In this document: positions 1 to 4,882 of the stretch, piece by piece
Layout: the number at the start of each line of letters is the position of its first letter
How positions within the stretch are numbered: the first letter of the stretch is position 1
Assembly: GCF_934294775.1 (NCBI RefSeq)
Contig: NZ_CAKRAH010000092.1
Span: forward strand, 1-6,016
Source of the DNA: an uncultured Dorea sp.
GTDB lineage: Bacteria > Bacillota > Clostridia > Lachnospirales > Lachnospiraceae
DNA: 6,016 nt
Direction of reading: 5' to 3'
Notes under the pieces: generated by a model
What the model was told of the DNA's origin: nothing
The model's database searches: none
The model's input: the letters and a program-made list of their open reading frames with translations, nothing else
Made by a program: the position numbers and the translations under genes

Positions 1-127
1 CCATTCCTTTATCGGCTTTTGTATCCGTTTTTCCACTATAAGCAGTCGTTTCAGTCTTTCCACATCCGCACAACATCGCCATCTACATAGAAATGACCAG
101 ACACATTGCCAATATTCTTTTTCTCAT
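1..127 (-). pseudogene. Start of a lipoprotein (probable sugar ABC transporter solute-binding protein), interrupted by TAG; runs off left edge
   Basis: Read on the minus strand from ATG at 127-125, the frame begins MRKRILAMCLVISM, then a TAG stop (85-83), then MAMLCGCGKTETTAYSGK and on to the edge with no further stop. Reading through the TAG gives a typical lipoprotein signal: a basic N-terminus, a hydrophobic core, an L-C-G-C lipobox, and then a polar Thr/Ser/Lys/Asp-rich linker. A perfect AGGAGG sits 7 bases before the ATG, so this was clearly a translated start. The identity is inferred from the lipobox plus the divergent LacI-family gene, an arrangement usual for sugar ABC uptake operons; the binding domain itself is outside the window. 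The stop may be a true nonsense mutation or a sequencing error. A restart at the ATG directly after the TAG would give a signal too short to work. Seen: start, stop and lipobox. Inferred: the sugar-binding role. Confidence 0.6.
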
Positions 128-134
128 GATACTT

Positions 135-140
135 CCTCCT
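135..140 (-). promoter_or_regulatory. Ribosome binding site of the interrupted lipoprotein gene
   Basis: The minus strand reads AGGAGG followed by 7 bases and ATG (127-125). This consensus site fixes the start and shows that the gene with the early TAG was once well translated. Confidence 0.75.
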
Positions 141-164
141 AGAAACTATTTAACTGTTACGTAT

Positions 165-183
165 GTTAACGCTAACCTCATTA
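165..183. promoter_or_regulatory. Candidate LacI-family operator 1 (lipoprotein/transporter side)
   Basis: GTTAACGCTAAC (165-176) is a near-perfect dyad with a central CG, the usual form of LacI-family operators. The surrounding block 166-183, TTAACGCTAACCTCATTA, matches 361-378 at 15 of 18 positions in the same orientation. It begins a few bases downstream of the predicted minus-strand transcription start, where a bound repressor would block initiation or elongation. More GTTA/TAAC half-sites lie nearby (150-170 and 181-185). Confidence 0.6.
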
Positions 184-186
184 ACA

Positions 187-215
187 AAAGTAGCACTTCA
201 TTGTTGTGAAGTCAA
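187..215 (-). promoter_or_regulatory. Promoter of the lipoprotein/transporter operon
   Basis: On the minus strand TTGACT (215-210, 5/6 to the -35 consensus) is separated by exactly 17 bases from TACTTT (192-187, a weak -10). The predicted start is near 180, giving a leader of about 50 bases that contains operator 1. A perfect TATAAT further upstream (252-247) has no well-spaced -35, so I prefer this pair. Confidence 0.45.
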
Positions 216-311
216 TGTTTCTTGCAATATTCCTTTCCTTTTCTACATTATATCTAAATTTGCAGGTTGTTTTTTGTCTATTTTTACAATTATGAAATTA
301 TTTTCCCAAAA

Positions 312-342
312 ATGATATATGATATATCTTTTTTGGTATAAT
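312..342 (+). promoter_or_regulatory. Promoter of the LacI-family regulator gene
   Basis: TATAAT at 337-342 is preceded by TGG, giving the extended -10 TGGTATAAT (334-342). The only -35-like hexamer, ATGATA (312-317), is poor and 19 bases away, which fits an extended -10 promoter. The predicted start near 349 puts operator 2 (361-378) at about +12 to +30. A second TATAAT at 348-353 has no -35 partner. Confidence 0.55.
314..328. repeat. 15-bp perfect dyad in the LacI promoter
   Basis: GATATAT-G-ATATATC is a perfect odd palindrome, flanked by an A-run on the left and a T-run on the right that extend the pairing after one mismatch. It overlaps the -35 region of the regulator promoter. It could be a protein-binding site or simply AT-rich promoter DNA. 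Confidence 0.35.
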
Positions 343-360
343 GGATTTATAATTTTTAGA

Positions 361-378
361 TTAACGTTAACCCTATTA
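361..378. promoter_or_regulatory. Candidate LacI-family operator 2 (autoregulatory)
   Basis: TTAACGTTAA (361-370) is a perfect 10-bp palindrome with a central CG. The 18-bp block TTAACGTTAACCCTATTA repeats operator 1 at 15 of 18 positions. It sits between the predicted start and the ribosome binding site (AGGAGA, 378-383), so the regulator probably represses its own gene. Confidence 0.6.
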
Positions 379-389
379 GGAGAATCATT

Positions 390-1391
390 ATGGTTACATT
401 AAAAGATATTGCAGAACGTGCCGGTGTCAGTATGATGACCGTCTCACGTGTTATGAATGGAAAAGAAGGAAAAGTATCCGAAAAGACAGCTGAAAAGATC
501 CGTACACTCGCCGATGAAATGGGATATATTCCAAATTCATCCGCCCGAAGTCTGGCAGCCAGATCCTCTCAGATCATTGCTGTAATTCTTAGGGATTCCG
601 ATACGAAAAACCCGCTGACCGATCCTTACAACGCAGCTTTTCTTGGACTGATCACACAGATCATCCAAAGACAGGGCTACTATGTCATGATCCATTTTGT
701 TCAGGATTTTTCAGATATCACCTTCCGTCTCCGCTCCTGGAATGCAGAAGGTGCAATTTTTCTTGGACTGTTTGACGAAGAAGTTCAACAGATTCAAAAC
801 AGCAACCGGATTCCTTTAATCTTTATCGACAGCTACAGTAATGTACGCCAACTTATTAATATTGGTATTGATGATTATAAGGGAGGACAGCTCGCAGCAG
901 ACTATTTTTTTAAAAAAGGACACAAAACACTGGGATTTGTCGGCCCTTTTACAAAGATCGGAGGTGTTATCACCAAACGTTACCAGGGATTTACAGACAC
1001 TTTAGCCAAACATCATATTTCTCTGACTCCGGATCATGTTTATGATATGGAAAAAATGGAACCTTCCGAGATTATCGATTCCATTTTGCAGGATAACTGT
1101 CCTCCAAGCGGACTGTTTGTCTTTTCCGATGAAATTGCATTACAGCTTTCTAATATTGCTTCCAAAAAGAATCTTGCCATCCCTTCCCGGTTATCACTGA
1201 TTGGTTTTGATGACCTGCCTTCTTTTTGTACCACATTCGATATGCTGACTACGATACATCAGGATATCTACAGAAAGGCTGAAATTACATGCAAGATTCT
1301 TTTTGAGCATATTGCTGATCCTGACAGACCAAGCGAAAATGTAACCTTGGATGTCCGGCTGGTAGAACGTAATTCTGTCTCTGCACAATAA
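390..1391 (+). CDS. LacI-family transcriptional regulator
   Basis: A 333-residue protein, full length for the family. Residues 1-24 form the LacI helix-turn-helix (VTLKDIAERAGVS, then MMTVSRVMNG). Residues 49-58 (NSSARSLAAR) are the hinge helix with the Leu that inserts into the minor groove. Residues 61-330 match the periplasmic-binding-protein-like effector core: RYQGF (197-201), FSDEIAL (245-251), LIGFDD (270-275) and the C-terminal RLVERNSV. The base-reading pair after Ser14 is Met-Met, where LacI itself has Tyr-Gln. ATG 390 is supported by AGGAGA 6 bases upstream and by the conserved start. It is probably a sugar-responsive repressor of the divergent transporter and of itself, through the two TTAACG boxes; the effector cannot be told. 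No clear terminator follows; the hairpin at 1771-1823 could stop its transcript. The reading frame is intact although its likely target gene carries a stop codon. Confidence 0.93.
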   Translation: MVTLKDIAERAGVSMMTVSRVMNGKEGKVSEKTAEKIRTLADEMGYIPNSSARSLAARSSQIIAVILRDSDTKNPLTDPYNAAFLGLITQIIQRQGYYVMIHFVQDFSDITFRLRSWNAEGAIFLGLFDEEVQQIQNSNRIPLIFIDSYSNVRQLINIGIDDYKGGQLAADYFFKKGHKTLGFVGPFTKIGGVITKRYQGFTDTLAKHHISLTPDHVYDMEKMEPSEIIDSILQDNCPPSGLFVFSDEIALQLSNIASKKNLAIPSRLSLIGFDDLPSFCTTFDMLTTIHQDIYRKAEITCKILFEHIADPDRPSENVTLDVRLVERNSVSAQ

Positions 1392-1429
1392 CGAAATGAT
1401 TGATATCTTTTTTATGACAGAAACCGGTA

Positions 1430-1798
1430 TTATTTATCTTCTGTGATCTTACCGTCTTCTATATAAAGGATTCTTTCCGAATATTCCGCCACACTGATAT
1501 CATGTGTAACCATGATGATCGTCTTGTGCATCTTAGAATGGATCATGCTGAATACATCCATTACGATCTTGGTTGACCGGGAATCGAGGTTTCCGGTCGG
1601 CTCATCTGCAAAGATCACATCCGGCTGATTTACCAGTGCTCTGCAGATAGCTGTTCTCTGTTTCTCCCCTCCGGACAATTCATATGGATATTTACCCAGA
1701 AGATTTTGAATCTGAAAAGAAACCGCCAGTTTTTCCGCTTCTTCTTTACCGGACCCCATTCGATAACTGTTAAAAGGAAGCAAGACACAGGTAATCAC
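1430..1798 (-). pseudogene. 3' remnant of an ABC transporter ATP-binding protein (MacB/LolD-like), Walker A lost
   Basis: The open frame of 122 codons (GTG at 1798) contains only the second half of an ABC ATPase: signature LSGGEKQR (41-48), Walker B DVIFADEP (60-67), D-loop GNLDS (69-73) and switch His in VTHD (97-100). The family is normally 220-250 residues and begins with a Walker A P-loop, which is absent; without it ATP cannot be bound. The ADEPTGNLDS and VTHD wording fits exporters of the MacB/LolD type. The first ten or so codons lie in the pdxT terminator hairpin, so true homology probably starts near 1760. The GTG overlaps the pdxT stop and has no convincing ribosome binding site of its own. 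No permease partner follows; the convergent LacI gene ends 38 bases beyond its stop. I read it as a dead fragment left by a deletion or rearrangement. Confidence 0.8.
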
Positions 1799-1823
1799 TC
1801 TACCTGTGTCTTGCTTTCTTTTA
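1771..1823 (-). terminator. Rho-independent terminator of pdxST, overlapping the end of pdxT
   Basis: A 16-bp perfect inverted repeat (1778-1793 with 1801-1816) has a 7-base loop (1794-1800). After one mismatch the pairing continues for six more pairs (1771-1776 with 1818-1823). On the minus strand it ends CTTCCTTTTAA, giving a U-tract. The last codons of pdxT form the first arm and its TGA stop starts in the loop. The plus strand also ends in a T-rich run (TTTCTTTTAT), so the hairpin could act in both directions and stop LacI read-through. Confidence 0.8.
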
Positions 1824-2376
1824 TCATTTCTACAAAATATGCATGCACACTTGTATCATCATTCAGTTCCGGATGAAACGCAGTTGCAAGCTGGCTGCCC
1901 TGTCTGGCAGCCACAACCTTTCCATCTACTACAGCCAGTATCTCTGCTGTTCCGTAAACACCGGCAATATACGGTGCACGGATGAATGTCATTGGAATCT
2001 TTCCAATTTCTTTCATCTCATCTTCTGTATAGAAGCTTCCAAGTTGTCTTCCATATGCATTCCGCTTTGCCAAAATGTTCATTGTGCCGAAGCACGGAAC
2101 ACCATCTTCTACCTGCTCTGCCAAAAGAATCAGTCCGGCGCAGGTTCCGAATACCGGAAGTCCGTCTTCAATCTTCTCTTTTAATATATCGTAAATATCC
2201 AGCTCGATCAGAAGCTTTCTCATAACCGTGCTTTCCCCGCCCGGAAGAATCAGTCCGTCAAAAGAACGCTCCAGATCTTCTTTTTTACGGATTTCGAAAT
2301 GTTCTACGCCCAGACGATCCAGCATCTGTCCATGTTCTAAGAATGCTCCCTGCATTGCCAAGATTGCAATCGTCAT
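1795..2376 (-). CDS. pdxT: Pyridoxal 5'-phosphate synthase glutaminase subunit PdxT
   Basis: A 193-residue class I glutamine amidotransferase of the PdxT/SNO family, full length. It releases ammonia from glutamine and passes it to PdxS in the cytoplasmic PLP synthase complex. Visible family marks: start IAILAMQG, the PGGEST loop (45-50), catalytic Cys79 in GTCAGLILLAE, RNAYGRQ (105-111), and the His168/Glu170 pair of the triad in AFHPEL. It starts one base after the pdxS stop (TAA-G-ATG), with a GAGG about 8 bases upstream inside the end of pdxS, so the two are co-transcribed and probably translationally coupled. All catalytic residues are present. The only oddity is that its 3' end doubles as one arm of the operon terminator. 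Confidence 0.97.
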   Translation of the reverse strand: MTIAILAMQGAFLEHGQMLDRLGVEHFEIRKKEDLERSFDGLILPGGESTVMRKLLIELDIYDILKEKIEDGLPVFGTCAGLILLAEQVEDGVPCFGTMNILAKRNAYGRQLGSFYTEDEMKEIGKIPMTFIRAPYIAGVYGTAEILAVVDGKVVAARQGSQLATAFHPELNDDTSVHAYFVEMIKESKTQVE

Positions 2377-2377
2377 C

Positions 2378-3256
2378 TTACTTTCCTCTTTCTGCCATTA
2401 ATAATTCAATTTCCTGTTCGTTGATTCCTACCATTGCTTCACCAAGATCTGTCGAAAGTTCAGCGATCAGTTTTGCATCTGTGTAGTTCGTAACTGCTTT
2501 CACAATAGAAGCCGCACGCTTTGCAGGATTACCGGATTTGAAGATTCCTGATCCTACGAATACACCTTCTGCTCCAAGCTGCATCATCAGTGCTGCATCG
2601 GCTGGTGTTGCAACACCGCCTGCTGCGAAGTTAACTACCGGAAGCTTTCCATTTTCATGAACATATTCTACAAGATCTACCGAAACCTGTAACTGTTTTG
2701 CTGCTTCGAACAGTTCGTCTGTTCTTAAGTTCTGGATGCGGCGGATCTCAGCATTCATAGCTCTCATATGACGTACTGCCTGTACAACGTCTCCTGTTCC
2801 CGGTTCTCCTTTTGTACGGATCATAGATGCGCCTTCTGCGATACGGCGGAGCGCTTCGCCAAGGTCTCTTGCTCCACATACGAATGGAACTTTGAATTCT
2901 TTTTTATTGATGTGGTAAATGTCATCTGCAGGTGAAAGTACTTCACTTTCGTCGATATAATCGATCTCGATTGCTTCCAGGATCTGTGCCTCTACGAAAT
3001 GTCCGATTCTGCATTTTGCCATTACTGGGATGGATACTGCTTCCTGGATTCCGCGGATCATCTTCGGATCACTCATACGGGATACGCCGCCTGCCGCGCG
3101 GATATCTGCCGGGATTCTTTCCAGTGCCATAACTGCACAAGCTCCTGCTTCTTCTGCAATCTTTGCCTGTTCCGGAGTAGTTACATCCATGATTACGCCA
3201 CCTTTTAACATCTGTGCCAGCTGCTTATTTAATTCATATCTGTTTTCTTTCATCAT
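2378..3256 (-). CDS. pdxS: Pyridoxal 5'-phosphate synthase lyase subunit PdxS
   Basis: A 292-residue TIM-barrel enzyme of the PdxS/SNZ family. It makes pyridoxal 5'-phosphate from ribose 5-phosphate, glyceraldehyde 3-phosphate and ammonia from PdxT (the DXP-independent vitamin B6 route). Conserved blocks: GGVIMDV with Asp24, ALERIPADIRAAGGVSRM (44-61), MAKCRIGH with the first catalytic Lys81, YIDESEVL, RTKGEPGTG with the second catalytic Lys149, and NFAAGGVATPADAALMMQLG. By memory, Lys81 and Lys149 coincide with the numbering of the Bacillus subtilis enzyme, which supports the chosen start. Two ATGs in a row (3256, 3253) are possible starts; AAAGG lies 7 bases before the first. It is the first gene of a two-gene operon with pdxT. 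A promoter and AAAAGTGG-like boxes upstream suggest control by a MocR-type PdxR not found in this window. Confidence 0.98.
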   Translation of the reverse strand: MMKENRYELNKQLAQMLKGGVIMDVTTPEQAKIAEEAGACAVMALERIPADIRAAGGVSRMSDPKMIRGIQEAVSIPVMAKCRIGHFVEAQILEAIEIDYIDESEVLSPADDIYHINKKEFKVPFVCGARDLGEALRRIAEGASMIRTKGEPGTGDVVQAVRHMRAMNAEIRRIQNLRTDELFEAAKQLQVSVDLVEYVHENGKLPVVNFAAGGVATPADAALMMQLGAEGVFVGSGIFKSGNPAKRAASIVKAVTNYTDAKLIAELSTDLGEAMVGINEQEIELLMAERGK

Positions 3257-3302
3257 TCATATACCTTTCTTATGTATTTTCCTTGTGATTTCTATGAGTC
3301 CT

Positions 3303-3331
3303 ATCATACTCTCACATCTGGTACTTTTAAA
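3303..3331 (-). promoter_or_regulatory. Promoter of pdxST
   Basis: On the minus strand TTTAAA (3331-3326, 4/6) is separated by 17 bases from TATGAT (3308-3303, 5/6). The predicted start near 3296 leaves a leader of about 40 bases, too short for a riboswitch. The weak -35 overlaps one of the candidate PdxR boxes, which suits a promoter that depends on a regulator. Confidence 0.5.
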
Positions 3332-3367
3332 ACAGCCAGTTTTTATGTTTTTATCCATGCCACTTTT
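3318..3367 (-). promoter_or_regulatory. Three direct-repeat boxes, candidate MocR/PdxR binding sites
   Basis: On the minus strand three 11-base repeats occur in the same orientation: AAAAGTGGCAT (3367-3357), AAAACTGGCTG (3343-3333) and AAAAGTACCAG (3328-3318), with start-to-start steps of 24 and 15 bases. From memory, the PdxR motif described in actinobacteria begins AAAGTGG, and MocR-type regulators bind direct repeats near PLP-synthesis promoters. The last box overlaps the -35 of pdxS. The repeats are seen; the regulator is inferred. Confidence 0.45.
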
Positions 3368-3509
3368 CATTCGATGTTCATTACATGTTTTCCAACTAGT
3401 ATTTTTTCTCACTTATATTTATATTTTTTGATATATTTCTCATTAACAACTATTTTTGAACATATGGTGATCTACAGGACCTGCCATTGACAGCTTCTCT
3501 TGCATATTG

Positions 3510-3566
3510 AGGTATAAAAATATAGCAGATGTAAATCCCTATATAGATTTTATACCTGCTATATTT
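3510..3566 (-). terminator. Twin overlapping inverted repeats; probable terminator of the Rrf2 gene
   Basis: Two perfect inverted repeats interlock. AAATATAGCAG (3518-3528) pairs with CTGCTATATTT (3556-3566), and AGGTATAAAA (3510-3519) pairs with TTTTATACCT (3548-3557). They share bases and cannot form fully at once in RNA. On the minus strand the first hairpin, extended by six more pairs after one mismatch, is followed by TTATACC, giving a run of five T at its 3' base; this fits a factor-independent terminator about 75 bases after the Rrf2 stop. The stem is AT-rich and therefore only moderately stable. A protein-binding site for an unknown regulator is the alternative. The rest of the 385-bp gap (3257-3641) holds the pdxS promoter and its boxes; I see no gene in it. 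Confidence 0.45.
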
Positions 3567-3641
3567 CAATCTCTTATTTACTTTCAGAAATTTTATGTCT
3601 GCATTTTCATGAATCTAACACTTTCCTTCTGTCATCGCAAT

Positions 3642-4076
3642 CTACAATCCCAGCTTTTTACATTTTTCTTCATGGTCTTTTACAAGATCCGCAAGTGTCA
3701 CACTGTCCACATACTGGTCAATCACTTTCTGAAGTCCTTCCCAGAATCCAAGTGTCGAACACTGGTCCTGTCTCTCGCAGCGGTTCGGCACGTCATCCAG
3801 ACATGCAATCGGCGCCAGACTTCCTTCTGTGGTACGGATAATATCTCCGGCCGTATATTCTTCCGGTTCTTTTGCCAGCATATATCCTCCGTTATTACCA
3901 CGGTAGCTTCTTACATATCCGGCTTTCGTCAGCATTGGCATAATCTGTTCCATGTATTTCAGTGTGATTCCCTGTCTCGCTGATATATCTTTCAGCCGGA
4001 TATACTCCCCATTTGCATTCTCCGCCAGATCGATCATAATTCTTAGGGCATATCTGCCCTTTGTTGATATCTTCAT
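3642..4076 (-). CDS. Rrf2-family regulator, IscR-like with cysteine triad
   Basis: A 144-residue winged-helix protein, normal length for Rrf2/IscR. MKISTKGRYALRIMIDLA (1-18) is the family start, residues 28-60 hold the DNA-reading helix and wing (YMEQIMPMLTKAGYVRSYRG), and NNGGYMLA follows. Cys92, Cys100 and Cys106 (C-x7-C-x5-C) sit where IscR proteins bind an Fe-S cluster, so it probably senses iron-sulfur status or redox; B. subtilis CymR, as I recall it, lacks such cysteines. The C-terminal block FWEGLQKVIDQYVDSVTLADL is typical of clostridial members. The start is supported by AGGTGA 6 bases upstream. No iscS/nifU or cysteine-metabolism genes lie next to it here, so its targets are unknown. 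It has its own promoter, with ACTAAGT just after the -10 as a possible self-binding site. Confidence 0.92.
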   Translation of the reverse strand: MKISTKGRYALRIMIDLAENANGEYIRLKDISARQGITLKYMEQIMPMLTKAGYVRSYRGNNGGYMLAKEPEEYTAGDIIRTTEGSLAPIACLDDVPNRCERQDQCSTLGFWEGLQKVIDQYVDSVTLADLVKDHEEKCKKLGL

Positions 4077-4130
4077 AGTACTTCACCTTTCATCCGGGCA
4101 TTTTCCCGTTTCATCTCCTACTTAGTTACT

Positions 4131-4159
4131 ATGATATCACATTTTCAGATAAATGCAAA
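4131..4159 (-). promoter_or_regulatory. Promoter of the Rrf2-family gene
   Basis: On the minus strand TTTGCA (4159-4154, 4/6) is followed after 17 bases by TATCAT (4136-4131, 5/6). A TG one base before the -10 makes it an extended -10. The predicted start near 4124 falls within ACTAAGT, a short near-palindrome that may be an operator. A small CGGG/CCCG hairpin lies in the leader (4095-4108). Confidence 0.5.
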
Positions 4160-4178
4160 GCTTCTGAATTTATTCATT

Positions 4179-4724
4179 TTATGCCTGAAACGTCTTCAGC
4201 GCATCAATCGTTCTCTGGATCAGATCTTCCAGTGTCCATCCAAGCATATCTGCCCCTCGCTCAATGACTTCTCTTGAACATCCTGCGGCAAAATTCTTGC
4301 TCTTGTACTTTTTCTTTACGGATTTTAAGGTCAGATCCTGTACACTCTTTGACGGACGCATTAATACGACTGCTCCGATCAATCCGGTCAGCTCATCTAC
4401 GGCATACAGCACTTTTTCCATCTCATGTTCTGGTTTGATATCTACTGTAATCGCATAGCCATGGCTTGCTGTTGCATGGATGATCTTCTCATCGATTCCA
4501 CGCTCTTTCATGATTTCCTGTGATTTGATGCAATGTTCTTCCGGATACTTTTCAAAATCCAGATCATGTAAAAGTCCTACGATTCCCCAGAAATCTTCTT
4601 CCTCTGCAAACCCGAGTTCTCTTGCAAAATACCGCATTGTATTCTCCACCGTCTGTGCGTGCTGGAGATGAAATTCATCCTGGTTATATTCGGTTAATAA
4701 TTCCCATGCTTCTTCTCTTGTCAT
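4179..4724 (-). CDS. HD-domain phosphohydrolase (HDIG-type predicted hydrolase)
   Basis: A 181-residue soluble protein of the HD superfamily of metal-dependent phosphohydrolases. The metal ligands are visible: His22 (LQHAQTVE), the His53-Asp54 pair in GLLHDLDFEKYP, His88 in ASHGYA, and Asp110 in AVDELTGLIGA, which matches the H...HD...D pattern. The stretch ELTGLIGAVVLMRPSKSVQDL (111-131) is typical of a widespread, poorly characterised clostridial group. The substrate cannot be told; nucleotides or phosphorylated metabolites are possible. The start is supported by GGAGG 8 bases before the ATG. It has its own promoter and a long AT-rich leader, with the antiporter gene upstream and the Rrf2 gene downstream on the same strand. 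It may be partly co-transcribed with them, since no strong terminator separates them, but a shared function is not shown. Confidence 0.88.
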   Translation of the reverse strand: MTREEAWELLTEYNQDEFHLQHAQTVENTMRYFARELGFAEEEDFWGIVGLLHDLDFEKYPEEHCIKSQEIMKERGIDEKIIHATASHGYAITVDIKPEHEMEKVLYAVDELTGLIGAVVLMRPSKSVQDLTLKSVKKKYKSKNFAAGCSREVIERGADMLGWTLEDLIQRTIDALKTFQA

Positions 4725-4832
4725 ATGGCAGGCCTCCGTTTATTATCTGTGTCTTTTTATTTTAAGTTATTTTTATTTCATGTTGTTTTATTATAGGATT
4801 ATAGCTTTTCTTTCTTTTCCTATATGTTTTAT

Positions 4833-4860
4833 ATGATATCATATGACTGCCATTTGTCAA
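4833..4860 (-). promoter_or_regulatory. Promoter of the HD-domain gene
   Basis: On the minus strand a perfect TTGACA (4860-4855) is followed after 16 bases by TATCAT (4838-4833), with an extended -10 TG one base before it. The -10 lies inside the 14-bp perfect palindrome ATATGATATCATAT (4831-4844). The predicted start near 4826 gives a leader of about 100 bases, AT-rich and without clear structure. Two more TATAAT hexamers (4803-4798 and 4795-4790) lack good -35 partners. Confidence 0.6.
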
Positions 4861-4882
4861 CTGTCTTTCCATACATTTATGA

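Noticed and set aside
83..85. TAG read as pyrrolysine or another recoded residue
   Set aside because: A polar recoded residue in a hydrophobic signal core makes no sense, and nothing in the window suggests a recoding system.
195..212. Inverted repeat ACTTCA/TGAAGT in the divergent spacer
   Set aside because: Only six base pairs, and it lies within the spacer and -35 of the minus-strand promoter; not enough to call a separate site.
1416..1446. Inverted repeat ACAGAA/TTCTGT between the LacI gene and the ABC remnant as a LacI terminator
   Set aside because: The stem is six pairs with a 17-base loop and no T-run follows on either strand.
3257..3300. Riboswitch in the pdxS leader
   Set aside because: The leader is only about 40 bases and shows no structured element.
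3487..3518. Possible plus-strand promoter TTGACA (3487-3492) with TATAAA (3513-3518)
   Set aside because: The 20-base spacing is too long and no plus-strand gene follows; the TATAAA belongs to an inverted repeat.
3507..3983. Plus-strand open frame of 158 codons opposite the Rrf2 gene
   Set aside because: It spans the twin hairpin and the antisense of a conserved gene, has no good ribosome binding site and no family likeness.
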